A DNA stretch of 23,814 nucleotides from JAHJCL01 sp964504075 (GTDB taxonomy: Bacteria; Patescibacteriota; Minisyncoccia; Minisyncoccales; DG-74-3), in contig CAZDCT010000005.1 of the NCBI GenBank assembly GCA_964504075.1, positions 1-23,814 on the forward strand, read 5' to 3'. The notes under the pieces are model-generated. The model saw only the letters and a list, made by a program, of their open reading frames with translations, was not told the origin of the DNA and did not search any database. Below, one piece after another: positions 14,909-23,014 of this stretch (position 1 is its first letter; every line of letters begins with the position of its first letter). The translations under genes and the position numbers were made by a program.

Positions 14909-15835
14909 CTAAAAACCAGTGGCAATAACCGTAACCTTTATTTGCCCCTTGCCTAACTTCTCATTTTGAATCGCCCCAAAAATAACTTTAGCCCCAGGAT
15001 TAATTTCTTTAGTAACAACCTTAGCTGCTTCATCTATTTCTGAAAGAGAAATGTCCTCTCCTGAAATATTAAACAAAATACCATTAGCTCCCCTGCAAGA
15101 ACTATCAAGCAAAGGAGAGTTAATTGCTAAACGAGCAGCTGTTTCAGCTCTTTTCTCCCCCTGGGCCCTACCAATACCAAATAAAGCAGTTCCAGAATCT
15201 TCAATAATTTCTTTAACATCAGCAAAATTAACATTAATAATGCCTGGAAGCATTATTAAATCAGAAATACCCTGAACAGCTTGACGCAGAATATCATCAC
15301 AAAACCAAAAAGCTTTTAGAAGTGGAATATTGGGGTCTAGGATTGACAAAAGCTTGTCATTAGAAATCGTAATTAAGCTATCTACTTTTTCTTTTAATCT
15401 TCTTACGCCCAGTTCAGCTATTTTCTTTCGTGCCTGACCTTCAAAAGAAAACGGTGTTGTAACAACAGCTACTGTTAGAGCTCCCAACTGCTTGGCAATC
15501 TCAGCTACAACAGGACCTGCTCCAGTGCCAGTGCCACCCCCGCTCCCATAAGTAATAAAAACCATGTCTGTATCTTTTAAAATCTCTGAAATTTCTTCTT
15601 TGCTCTCTAAAGCTGCTTTTTTTCCCAACTCTGGATTCATTCCTGTACCCAGCCCCTTGGTTAATTCTCTTCCAATTTGAAGCCGAACATGAGCTTTAGT
15701 TTTTTTAAGGTCTTGAAAATCAGCATTGATAGCAATTAAATCAACGCCCCTGATTTTAGCTCGCATCATTCTAGAAACAGCATTGCCTCCCGAACCCCCA
15801 ACTCCAACTACCTTAATTTTTATTGGACCAGTCAT
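14909..15835 (-). CDS. ftsZ: Cell division GTPase FtsZ, reduced to the core domain
   Basis: 308 residues. The N-terminal GTPase half has VVGVGGSGGNAV (9-20, T1) and GSGGGTGTGAG (97-107, the tubulin signature). The T7 loop reads NVNFADV (201-207), so the first of the two conserved acidic residues is Asn203, whereas NxDFADV is usual; Asp206 is kept. The protein ends at TVIATGF, the last strand of the core. The normal linker and the C-terminal conserved peptide that binds FtsA, SepF or ZipA are absent, and the stop is followed by the terminator, so a frameshift is not the reason. It polymerises into the division ring. The gene is 4 bp after ftsA and is last in its operon. Confidence 0.95.
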   Translation of the reverse strand: MTGPIKIKVVGVGGSGGNAVSRMMRAKIRGVDLIAINADFQDLKKTKAHVRLQIGRELTKGLGTGMNPELGKKAALESKEEISEILKDTDMVFITYGSGGGTGTGAGPVVAEIAKQLGALTVAVVTTPFSFEGQARKKIAELGVRRLKEKVDSLITISNDKLLSILDPNIPLLKAFWFCDDILRQAVQGISDLIMLPGIINVNFADVKEIIEDSGTALFGIGRAQGEKRAETAARLAINSPLLDSSCRGANGILFNISGEDISLSEIDEAAKVVTKEINPGAKVIFGAIQNEKLGKGQIKVTVIATGF

Positions 15836-15839
15836 AATA

Positions 15840-17045
15840 TTATGGAATTAAACTTTTAAAAAAATTTTTAACTCTAGAGATTGCTTCTCCAACGATAGAA
15901 GGAGAAGATTCTACACCCTCTAAATCAATCCCCATTAAAGTTAAGCCGCAAACAGTGGCCAAACTAGGATCTTTGCTAAGACCAACAAAACCATGTGGCC
16001 TTCCAGTCTTACAGGGTAATCGTAATTCTCTTTTAGCTAACCTTACTATTCCTGGTAACTTAGCGCCCCCTCCAGTTAAAACTATACCAGCTGGCAATAA
16101 ACTATCTTTAGAAATCTTTTTCAATTCTTTATTCATTTCTTCAAAAATCTGTGAAACCCTTGCCTCAATAATATTATTTAGGATTTTGCGTGTAAAAACA
16201 AGGGGTTCTGGCTCTTTAATTTCAATTTTTTCTCTTTTCTCTTTTTCAGAAACAAGACAAGAACCAAATTCTTTTTTTATTCTTTCAGCAACATCAATAT
16301 CTATTCTCAAACCAATAGCAATATCATGAGTAATATTAGCTGAACCAACTGGCAAAATAGCTAAATGAATTAAGCTTCCCTCTTCAAAAACAGCTAAACT
16401 TGATGTTCCCTCTCCTATGTCTAAAAGCGCTACTCCTAATTCTTTTTGGCGAGACGAAAGCACGGCCCTGGCAGCAGCTATTGGTGAAGGAATAATATCA
16501 TTTGTTGTCTGAAGGCCCGAATTTAAAATGCTTTGCTCTAAATTTTTAAAATAAGGGAAAAAAACGCAAACGACCAAAGCTTCTACCTCTAACCTTATTC
16601 CTTTCATTCCAACAGCTTCCTTTACTTTTTCTCCATCAACTATAAAGTTTCGAGGGAAAACACCTAAAATCTCTTTATTCGGAGAAAGGGAAAAGGTTTT
16701 AGCGTCTTCTAAAACCCTGTCAATATCTTCTTCAGAAACCTGTTTGTCAGCCCTTGAAACAGCCACTTTTCCTTCTGAAGAAGTGCAAGATATATGACTG
16801 CCCCCAATATTAATATAAACAGAATTAATTTTCTGGCCTGTCTGAACTTCTATTTCCTCTTGTACATCTCCAAGCGCCTTAGCAACTTCTTGAACATTAA
16901 TCACTATTCCTCTCCTAACACCACTTACTGGTTTTTGAAAAAAGGCAATGGTCTCCAGTTCTGAATTTGGATTCTGTTGAACAACCAAAGTCTTTATTGA
17001 GCTTGTCCCAATATCTAAACTAGTTATGAAATGGGGTTTTGCCAT
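15840..17045 (-). CDS. ftsA: Cell division protein FtsA
   Basis: 401 residues, actin-like ATPase fold. Phosphate 1 motif is LDIGTSSIKTLV (10-21), and the SHS2-type 1C subdomain spans about 85-165. Phosphate 2 is LLDIGEGTSSLAVFE, and the adenosine motif is IVLTGGGAKLPG (about 320-331). The last residues (ISRVKNFFKSLIP) form the amphipathic helix that attaches FtsA to the membrane. It anchors FtsZ filaments to the membrane and recruits later division proteins. Its start overlaps ybeY by 22 bp. Because the neighbouring FtsZ lacks the usual FtsA-binding tail, the mode of contact here is unclear. Confidence 0.96.
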   Translation of the reverse strand: MAKPHFITSLDIGTSSIKTLVVQQNPNSELETIAFFQKPVSGVRRGIVINVQEVAKALGDVQEEIEVQTGQKINSVYINIGGSHISCTSSEGKVAVSRADKQVSEEDIDRVLEDAKTFSLSPNKEILGVFPRNFIVDGEKVKEAVGMKGIRLEVEALVVCVFFPYFKNLEQSILNSGLQTTNDIIPSPIAAARAVLSSRQKELGVALLDIGEGTSSLAVFEEGSLIHLAILPVGSANITHDIAIGLRIDIDVAERIKKEFGSCLVSEKEKREKIEIKEPEPLVFTRKILNNIIEARVSQIFEEMNKELKKISKDSLLPAGIVLTGGGAKLPGIVRLAKRELRLPCKTGRPHGFVGLSKDPSLATVCGLTLMGIDLEGVESSPSIVGEAISRVKNFFKSLIP

Positions 17046-17470
17046 ATTTTCAAATAATAATTTTCTTTTTCTTGCATTTTCTTTGCCTCTTTTTCTGATT
17101 TTTCATGATTATATCCCGAAAGATGTAAAATGCCATGAATTAACACTCTTGCTAGTTCTGTTCCAAAAATAGATTTTAATCTTTTTGTATTTTTTCTAAC
17201 CTCTCTCAAACAAATAACTATCTCGCCCAATTCTTTTTCTTTGCCAGGGGGAAATTTAAATTCTAATGGTTGAACTTTAGCAAAAGACAAAACATCTGTT
17301 GTTCTATTCTTGCCCAAATATTGCTTATTTAATTTTCGCATTTTTGCTGGTCCAATCAAAACAATTGATATTTCTTCACTCTTTTTTTCTCCCTTTAAAA
17401 TAAGTTTGGCAATCTTTTCAAAAAAACTTTTATCTATTGAATTTGCAGTAAGGTTGGTAATACTAATCAT
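17024..17470 (-). CDS. ybeY: Endoribonuclease YbeY (rRNA maturation)
   Basis: 148 residues, close to the usual 150-160. The family marks are RTTDVLSF (56-63) and the zinc site HGILHLSGYNHE (112-123) with His112, His116 and His122 all present. Asn121 takes the place of the usual Asp in GYDH. It is a metal-dependent RNase for 16S rRNA 3'-end maturation and ribosome quality control. It overlaps yqeY by 8 bp upstream and ftsA by 22 bp downstream, so translation of the three is probably coupled, tying ribosome maturation to division gene expression. Confidence 0.95.
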   Translation of the reverse strand: MISITNLTANSIDKSFFEKIAKLILKGEKKSEEISIVLIGPAKMRKLNKQYLGKNRTTDVLSFAKVQPLEFKFPPGKEKELGEIVICLREVRKNTKRLKSIFGTELARVLIHGILHLSGYNHEKSEKEAKKMQEKENYYLKIWQNPIS

Positions 17471-17963
17471 TTTTTAACAACTCTTTCACAATACCAGAAA
17501 CTTGATTTCCATCTGCCCTACCCACTACTTTTAGCATCACTTCTTTCATAACTTTTCCCATATCTTTCATTTCTTTGGCTCCTGTTTCAACAATTACCTG
17601 TTTAATTATCTGAGAAAGCTCTTCTTCTGAAATCTGTTCTGGTAAATATTTTTTTAAAATATCTAATTCTTTTTTCTCTTTTTCAGCCAAATCCTTTCTT
17701 TCTCCTTTTTCAAAAGCTATTATTGCTTCTTTTCTTTTTTTTGCCTCAATAGAAGTGATTAAGGTTATTTCTTCCTCTGTCAACTGACTTTCTTTCTCTA
17801 ATTCTCCTTGGCTCAAATCAGGCTTTTCTTTATTCAACTTATACCTCTTTTCTTTTTCCTTATTCAAAATCGCGGCTAAAAGCATTCTTAAAACAGAAAC
17901 CTCTATTTCTCTTTTTTCTTTCAGAGCAATTTTTAGGTTTTGACTAATTTTATCCTTGAACAT
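17463..17963 (-). CDS. yqeY: GatB/YqeY-domain protein
   Basis: 166 residues. The N-terminal segment DKISQNLKIALKEKREIEVSVLRMLLAAI is the standard YqeY opening. A lysine- and glutamate-rich helical middle follows (about 35-110), then the GatB/YqeY C-terminal domain with LPEQISEEELSQIIKQ and GKVMKEVMLKVVGRADGNQV (about 140-160). The family is related to the tail domain of the GatB amidotransferase and is thought to be linked to tRNA metabolism; its own activity is not established. It directly follows rpsU (2-bp gap), a very common pairing, and overlaps ybeY. Confidence 0.93.
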   Translation of the reverse strand: MFKDKISQNLKIALKEKREIEVSVLRMLLAAILNKEKEKRYKLNKEKPDLSQGELEKESQLTEEEITLITSIEAKKRKEAIIAFEKGERKDLAEKEKKELDILKKYLPEQISEEELSQIIKQVIVETGAKEMKDMGKVMKEVMLKVVGRADGNQVSGIVKELLKND

Positions 17964-17965
17964 TT

Positions 17966-18181
17966 TTAAAGTTTGCCCAATTTTTTCTTTTTTTCGTACT
18001 CTTTCTTCAGTTCTTCTTTTCTAAGAGCTGCTCTTTTTTTCAATTGATTGCTTTTAGATCTTTTACGAAACTGAGATCGTCTCATTCGAAGCAAAATACC
18101 GCTTTTGCGAAGCCTTATTGAAAAACGACGGACTAAAGATTGAGATGTTTCTTTTTCTTTTTTTTGAATTTCTATTGCCAT
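17966..18181 (-). CDS. rpsU: Small ribosomal subunit protein bS21
   Basis: 71 residues, highly basic. The SLVRRFSIRLRKSGIL segment (about 15-30) is the bS21 signature, followed by an arginine-rich RMRRSQFRKRSKSNQLKKRAALRKEELKKE helix and a Lys-rich tail. It binds the 30S platform near the 3' end of 16S rRNA. It lies between HIT (5-bp gap) and yqeY (2-bp gap). No Shine-Dalgarno sequence precedes it, unlike some bacteria where bS21 mRNA keeps a strong one. An overlapping minus-strand frame (18063-18278) is a shadow. Confidence 0.92.
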   Translation of the reverse strand: MAIEIQKKEKETSQSLVRRFSIRLRKSGILLRMRRSQFRKRSKSNQLKKRAALRKEELKKEYEKKKKLGKL

Positions 18182-18186
18182 ATAAA

Positions 18187-18534
18187 TTAAATATTATGCT
18201 TTGGAACAGCGTCTGTCCAGCCACCCAAAAGGTGCAAATGAAGGTGATCAACCACTTGACCAGCTCCCTTTCCGACATTAAAACATAGTCTATACCCAGT
18301 TTTTTTAATTCCTATTTTTTCTGCCATGTTTTTAGCAACTAAAAACAAACTTCCAATTAGATCTTTATCTTCTTTTTTTAATTCATTGACTGAAGGAATA
18401 TGTTTTTTGGGAACAATTAAAAGATGAACAGGTGCTTTAGGATTAATATCTTTAAAAACTAAAATCTCTTTGTCTTCATAAACAATCTCAGAAGGTAATT
18501 CTTTGTTTACAATTTTACAAAAAAGACATTCCAT
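18187..18534 (-). CDS. HIT-family nucleotide hydrolase (HinT-like)
   Basis: 115 residues. The histidine triad is HLHLH (His97, His99, His101) in VVDHLHLHLLGG, and a Cys3-x2-Cys6 pair at the N-terminus may bind zinc as in HinT and related proteins. FKDINPKAPVHLLIVPKKHI (27-46) is the conserved second segment. Such proteins hydrolyse AMP-lysine or other purine nucleoside phosphoramidates. The physiological substrate is unknown. Its gene follows hisS by 3 bp. Confidence 0.94.
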   Translation of the reverse strand: MECLFCKIVNKELPSEIVYEDKEILVFKDINPKAPVHLLIVPKKHIPSVNELKKEDKDLIGSLFLVAKNMAEKIGIKKTGYRLCFNVGKGAGQVVDHLHLHLLGGWTDAVPKHNI

Positions 18535-18537
18535 AAA

Positions 18538-19821
18538 TTACTTTTTAAGGTTTTTCTTCATTTCTTTTACCACGTTATCCATTTTTACTCTTTTCTGCTT
18601 TCCCGTCTTCATGTTCCTAACAATAATTGTTCCGTCTATAACTTCTTTCTGTCCTAAGATTAAAGTATATAATACTCCAAGTTTATTAGCCTTAGCCAGT
18701 TGAGCTCTCAAAGAGTCTCTGCCAAGAGATTCAATAATTGAAATTTTAGCTTTCCTAAATTCTTCAAACAGTTTTAAACTTTTTCTTTTAGCCAACTTAC
18801 CAACTTGAGACAAAAAAATCTTAGGAGGTATAACCCGAGAAACACTGCTTCCAGTTTTCTTCATTGAAGTTATAATTCTATCTATCCCAGCAGCTCCTCC
18901 TACACCTGGTATATCTCTTCGTCCTAAAATTTTTGCCAAATTATCATATCTTCCTCCTCCAACTAAAACTCCTAATTCTCTTCCTTCAGCAGAATCTTCA
19001 ACTATTTCAAAAACAGTTCTGGTATAATAATCTAAACCTCTAACCAAATAAGGGTTTAAACGATAAGAAATTTCAGCTTCATCTAAAAATTCCAAAACCT
19101 CTTTAAAGTGCTGATGGCAACTATCGCAAAGATTATCAATTGATTGAGGCGCTTGACTAATAATACTTTGGCATCTTTCTTGTTTACAGTCTAAAATCCT
19201 TAAGGGATTTGTTTTTAACCTTCTCCGACAATCTGTACAAAGGAGTCTTTCCTTAGAACGAAGATAATTCTTCAACAGTTTTTTATAATATGGTCGGCAC
19301 TGTGAATCTCCAATACTGTTTATTTCTACCAATAAGTTTTTCAACTTTAAATCTTTTAGAATATTATAGAAAATCTGAATAACTTGAGCGTCAATTACTG
19401 GACCCTTTTCTCCCAAAACCTCAAGACCGAACTGCCAAAACTGACGAAAACGACCTGCCTGTGGCTTCTCATGTCTGAAAAAGGGACCAAAATACCAGAG
19501 CTTAACTGGTTGAGGCCAATTAATCATGCCTTTTTGAATATAAGCTCTTACCACTGGAGCTGTGCCCTCTGGTCTCAAACTTAAGTGGTCTCCCCCTCTG
19601 GTTTTTAGACTAAACATTTCTTTTTGAACAATATCTGTATCTAATCCCACTCCTTTTGAAAAAAGCTCTGATTGTTCAAGAATTGGGGTATCAATTTTTC
19701 CAAAACCATAAAAACTAGCAATGCTCTCAACCACATTATATATTTTCCGAAAATAAATCTGATCTTCTGGCAAGATATCATGCATTCCGGTTGGGGTTTG
19801 AAATTTTAGTTTTCTGGCCAT
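18538..19821 (-). CDS. hisS: Histidyl-tRNA synthetase
   Basis: 427 residues, class II synthetase. The N-terminal motif 1 region has PTGMHDILPEDQIYF. Motif 2 includes SLRPEGTAPVVRAY (about 77-90) and FGPFFRHEKPQAGRFRQFWQ (about 110-129). The histidine A motif LVRGLDYYTRTVFEI is at about 258-272, motif 3 has GGAAGIDRI, and a C-terminal anticodon-binding domain follows (about 330-427). A four-Cys insertion (LCTDCRRRL...CKQERC...LCDSC, about 192-240) is the zinc-binding type seen in many bacterial HisRS. It charges tRNA-His. The gene is 5 bp after lepB and 3 bp before HIT, and is second in the operon. Confidence 0.97.
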   Translation of the reverse strand: MARKLKFQTPTGMHDILPEDQIYFRKIYNVVESIASFYGFGKIDTPILEQSELFSKGVGLDTDIVQKEMFSLKTRGGDHLSLRPEGTAPVVRAYIQKGMINWPQPVKLWYFGPFFRHEKPQAGRFRQFWQFGLEVLGEKGPVIDAQVIQIFYNILKDLKLKNLLVEINSIGDSQCRPYYKKLLKNYLRSKERLLCTDCRRRLKTNPLRILDCKQERCQSIISQAPQSIDNLCDSCHQHFKEVLEFLDEAEISYRLNPYLVRGLDYYTRTVFEIVEDSAEGRELGVLVGGGRYDNLAKILGRRDIPGVGGAAGIDRIITSMKKTGSSVSRVIPPKIFLSQVGKLAKRKSLKLFEEFRKAKISIIESLGRDSLRAQLAKANKLGVLYTLILGQKEVIDGTIIVRNMKTGKQKRVKMDNVVKEMKKNLKK

Positions 19822-19826
19822 AAGTT

Positions 19827-20381
19827 TTAATATTGAGGAGCTTCAATCTTGGCTAAAGCGGTAAGCGGCCAAGCTCTTATAAAAACTTTTCCAATAATAT
19901 ATTTTCTATTTAAAGCTCCCCAGCTTCTGGAATCAGAGGAAAGACCTCTGTTGTCTCCTAAAACAAAATAGTCGTTTTCGTCTAACAAAATTTTTATTTG
20001 TCCCGGGGTTTTTGTATCAGAAGAAAGGTATTCTGTTTCATCTAAGACCTGTTTGCCGTCTTCAGAATAAACCATAACCGAACCAGACCCTATCTCAACC
20101 AGTTCTCCTGGAAGACCGATAACTCTTTTAATATAACGCTGTGAGGGATTGTTGGGATATTTGAAAACCAGAACATCCCCTCTTTTAATTTCTGAAAACC
20201 TATAAGATAACTCATCAATAATTAAATAATCGCCATCTTCAAAACTGGGTTCCATTGACTGTCCCCTTACAAAAAATGGCTGGAATAAAAAATAGCGAAT
20301 AGGAACAACTATTATTAAGGCAATAATAACTATTTTAAAAACCTCCCAAATGAATGTAAAAAACGAAAAAATTGCTTTCAT
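19827..20381 (-). CDS. lepB: Signal peptidase I
   Basis: 184 residues. One N-terminal membrane helix (about 12-33) is followed by the catalytic domain on the outer side. Box B is GQSMEPSF with nucleophile Ser42. Box D is RYIKRVIGLPGE with general-base Lys85. Box E is GDNRGLSSDSRSWG (about 142-155). It removes signal peptides from exported proteins such as the glycan enzymes and HtrA-like proteins encoded downstream. It is the first gene of the eight-gene operon and is divergent from pth. The promoter (20390-20418) places transcription start at or beside the ATG, so the operon mRNA is probably leaderless. Confidence 0.96.
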   Translation of the reverse strand: MKAIFSFFTFIWEVFKIVIIALIIVVPIRYFLFQPFFVRGQSMEPSFEDGDYLIIDELSYRFSEIKRGDVLVFKYPNNPSQRYIKRVIGLPGELVEIGSGSVMVYSEDGKQVLDETEYLSSDTKTPGQIKILLDENDYFVLGDNRGLSSDSRSWGALNRKYIIGKVFIRAWPLTALAKIEAPQY

Positions 20382-20389
20382 ACTTTTTG

Positions 20390-20418
20390 ATTATATCTCA
20401 TTTTTTATGATATATCAA
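20390..20418 (-). promoter_or_regulatory. Promoter of the lepB-ftsZ operon
   Basis: The minus strand reads TTGATA (20413-20418), a 17-bp spacer, and a perfect TATAAT (20390-20395). Only 8 bp separate the -10 from the ATG at 20381, predicting a leaderless transcript. Confidence 0.8.
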
Positions 20419-20436
20419 GAAATTTTAAAGAAGAAA

Positions 20437-20445
20437 TGCTAAAAT
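20437..20445 (+). promoter_or_regulatory. Extended -10 promoter of pth-topA
   Basis: TGCTAAAAT (TG 20437-20438, TAAAAT 20440-20445) without a good -35. Six bases separate it from the ATG at 20452, so transcription should begin at the start codon. It faces away from the lepB promoter within a 70-bp gap. Confidence 0.6.
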
Positions 20446-20451
20446 AAAAAC

Positions 20452-21003
20452 ATGATTATTATCATTGGCTTAGGCAACCCAGGACAAGAGTTCAAAAATA
20501 CAAGACATAACATTGGTTTTGAGGTCTTAGATAAAATTAAGGAAGAGAATGATTTTCCTGATTTTGCTTTTTCTAAAAAGTTCAATACTCAAATTTCAGA
20601 AGGAATTTTAAATCAAGAAAAAACTATTTTAGCAAAACCTCAAACCTTTATGAATGATTCAGGAAAATCAGTAAAACAATTGACTGATTATTATAAGGTT
20701 AAAGAAAAAGCCCTAATCGTAATTCACGATGACATTGATGTTGCTTTGGGAAAAATAAAAATATCAGAAGACTCAAGTTCTGCCGGACACAAAGGAGTTC
20801 AGTCAATCATTGATAAACTAAAAACTAAAGATTTCTATAGATTTAGAATTGGCATTCTTCCAACAAAAGGCAAACCCGAAGAAACAGAAAAATTTGTTCT
20901 CAAGAAGTTTACAAAAAAAGAAAAAGAGATTATAAAAGAAACAATTAAGAAAATTGCTGAAAAAATAAGTCAAATACCTAAACATGAAATTAATAATAGT
21001 TGA
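20452..21003 (+). CDS. pth: Peptidyl-tRNA hydrolase
   Basis: 183 residues. IIGLGNPGQEFKNTRHNIGF (4-23) contains Asn9 and catalytic His19. KPQTFMNDSGKSV carries the substrate-binding Asn. HDDIDVALGKIKIS has the conserved Asp. The next segment reads SSAGHKGVQSI where most bacterial enzymes have GGHNGL, so the peptide-contacting Asn (Asn114 in E. coli) is Lys. It recycles peptidyl-tRNAs released from ribosomes. The gene overlaps topA by 20 bp. There is no Shine-Dalgarno site; the message is probably leaderless. Confidence 0.96.
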   Translation: MIIIIGLGNPGQEFKNTRHNIGFEVLDKIKEENDFPDFAFSKKFNTQISEGILNQEKTILAKPQTFMNDSGKSVKQLTDYYKVKEKALIVIHDDIDVALGKIKISEDSSSAGHKGVQSIIDKLKTKDFYRFRIGILPTKGKPEETEKFVLKKFTKKEKEIIKETIKKIAEKISQIPKHEINNS

Positions 21004-23014
21004 GAGTCCAACTAAATCAAAAACTCTAACAAAATTTCTTAGTAAAGACTATCAAATAGCCGCAACTATGGGGCATATTAGGGATTTACCAAAAGGGGAA
21101 TTGGGAATAGATATTGATAATAATTTCAAGCCAAGATATATTATTCCAACTAAGGCCAGGAAGAATCTTAACCTCCTTAAGAAAGAAGCCGAGAAAGCTG
21201 ACTTGGTTATCTTGGCTACTGATGAAGATAGAGAAGGAGAAGCAATTGCTTGGCATTTAACTCAAGTTTTAGATTTAAATGGAAAAAAACCATATCAGAG
21301 AATTACTTTTCATGAGATAACCAAATCAGCTATTGAGAAAGCCTTAAAAAATCCAAGAAAAATTAATATTGATCTTGTTGACGCTCAACAGGCGCGTAGA
21401 ATTTTAGACAGACTTGTTGGTTACAAATTATCTCCATTTTTATGGAAAAAAGTGGCTAGAGGACTATCAGCTGGAAGAGTTCAATCAATAGCAGTAAGAT
21501 TGGTGTCTGAAAGAGAAAAAGAGATTGAAGCTTTTATTCCTCAGGAGTATTGGACTATCGCAGCTTTGCTCAAGAAACAAGAAAAAGAATTTGAGGTCCT
21601 GCTCGTTGAAAAAGATGGAGAAAGAATTAATAGATTAGACATAAAAAACAAAAAACAAGCAGATCAAATCTTAAAAGATTTAAGTGGAGCTGAATACAAA
21701 ATAGTAAATATTCAGAAAAAAGAAGTAAAGAGGAATCCCCTACCTCCCTTTACTACCAGCTCTCTCCAAAGAGAAGCTTGGAGAAGATTTCATTGGTCAG
21801 CCAAAATGACCATGAGAAATGCCCAAAACTTATATGAAAAAGGATTTATTAGTTATCATAGAACCGATTCTGTCAATCTAAGCAATTTTGCATTAACTAC
21901 AACTAAGAAATATATTATAGGAAATTTTGGCAAAGAATATTGGGCAGGATTTTTTAGAAAATATAAGGCTAAAGGAAAGGTCCAAGAAGCTCACGAAGCA
22001 GTCAGGCCTACTTTTATAAGCCAAACACCTGAAAACCTGAAAACTAAATTAGATAATAGACAGTTTAAATTATATGATCTTATTTGGAGAAGATTGGTTG
22101 CTTCTCAGATGAGCCAGGCTATTTTTGATTCAACCTCAATAGATATTTCTGCTAAAAACTTTACTTTTAGAACTAATGGACAGATTTTAAAATTTGATGG
22201 TTTTTTAAAAGTTTATCCAATCCAATATGAACAAAAAGAGTTACCCCAACTTGCGAAACAAGAAATTTTAGAACTAACAGAATTAATCCCCTCTCAACAC
22301 TTTACCAAGCCTCCCGCCAGATATACTGAAGCTACTTTAATTAAATCTCTGGAAGAGCATGGAATTGGTAGGCCGTCCACCTATGCTCCCATTATGTCAA
22401 CAATTCAAGACAGAAATTATGTTCAAAAAAATGAAAACAAACGATTTCAACCAACCGAAATTGGAACAGTAGTAAATAATCTTTTAGTGGAACATTTTCC
22501 CAAAATAGTTGATATTGGTTTTACAGCTAAAATGGAAAAAGATTTAGATAATATAGTTGATAATAAAGAAGAGTGGGTACCTATAATTAAAAAATTCTAT
22601 GGCCCTTTTGAAAAGAACCTAAAACAAAAAGAAAAGGAAATTTCTAAAAAAGATATTGCCCAAGAAACAACAAACAAAATATGCCCGAAGTGTGGTTCTC
22701 CAATATTAATCAGGTTGGGCAGATTTGGAAAGTTTTATGCTTGCTCGAATTTTCCAAAATGTAAATACACCGAACCTTTAGAAAAACAAAGCTTAAATAT
22801 TAAGTGTCCCAAATGCAAAAAAGGAGAAATTGTTTTAAAAAGAACTAAAAAAGGAAAAATCTTTTATGCTTGCAATCAATATCCTAAATGTGATTTTGCT
22901 TTGTGGTATAAACCAACTGGAGAAAAATGCCCCAAGTGTAATTCTCTGTTAATTGAAAAAGGTAGACAAATAATCTGCTCAAATAAAAGTTGTGATTTCA
23001 AAAAAAAGAGGTGA
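20984..23014 (+). CDS. topA: DNA topoisomerase I
   Basis: 676 residues, type IA. The Toprim domain opens with LIIVESPTKSKTL (3-15) and carries the acidic cluster TDEDREGEA (79-87). The active-site tyrosine is Tyr291 in ISYHRTDSVNLS. GIGRPSTYAPI (about 455-465) is a further conserved core element. The C-terminus has three zinc ribbons (about 566-676), each with paired Cys, the last short. It relaxes negative supercoils. It starts inside pth (20-bp overlap, ATG at 20984) with no Shine-Dalgarno site, so it is probably translated by coupling. It ends in a hairpin shared with the convergent orphan gene. Confidence 0.97.
   Translation: MKLIIVESPTKSKTLTKFLSKDYQIAATMGHIRDLPKGELGIDIDNNFKPRYIIPTKARKNLNLLKKEAEKADLVILATDEDREGEAIAWHLTQVLDLNGKKPYQRITFHEITKSAIEKALKNPRKINIDLVDAQQARRILDRLVGYKLSPFLWKKVARGLSAGRVQSIAVRLVSEREKEIEAFIPQEYWTIAALLKKQEKEFEVLLVEKDGERINRLDIKNKKQADQILKDLSGAEYKIVNIQKKEVKRNPLPPFTTSSLQREAWRRFHWSAKMTMRNAQNLYEKGFISYHRTDSVNLSNFALTTTKKYIIGNFGKEYWAGFFRKYKAKGKVQEAHEAVRPTFISQTPENLKTKLDNRQFKLYDLIWRRLVASQMSQAIFDSTSIDISAKNFTFRTNGQILKFDGFLKVYPIQYEQKELPQLAKQEILELTELIPSQHFTKPPARYTEATLIKSLEEHGIGRPSTYAPIMSTIQDRNYVQKNENKRFQPTEIGTVVNNLLVEHFPKIVDIGFTAKMEKDLDNIVDNKEEWVPIIKKFYGPFEKNLKQKEKEISKKDIAQETTNKICPKCGSPILIRLGRFGKFYACSNFPKCKYTEPLEKQSLNIKCPKCKKGEIVLKRTKKGKIFYACNQYPKCDFALWYKPTGEKCPKCNSLLIEKGRQIICSNKSCDFKKKR

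Noticed and set aside
15955..16329. 124-residue plus-strand ORF within ftsA
   Set aside because: Antisense to a conserved gene, no recognisable domain, no start signals.
18063..18278. Minus-strand frame spanning the HIT-rpsU junction
   Set aside because: Overlaps two firmly identified genes in another frame and has no family features.
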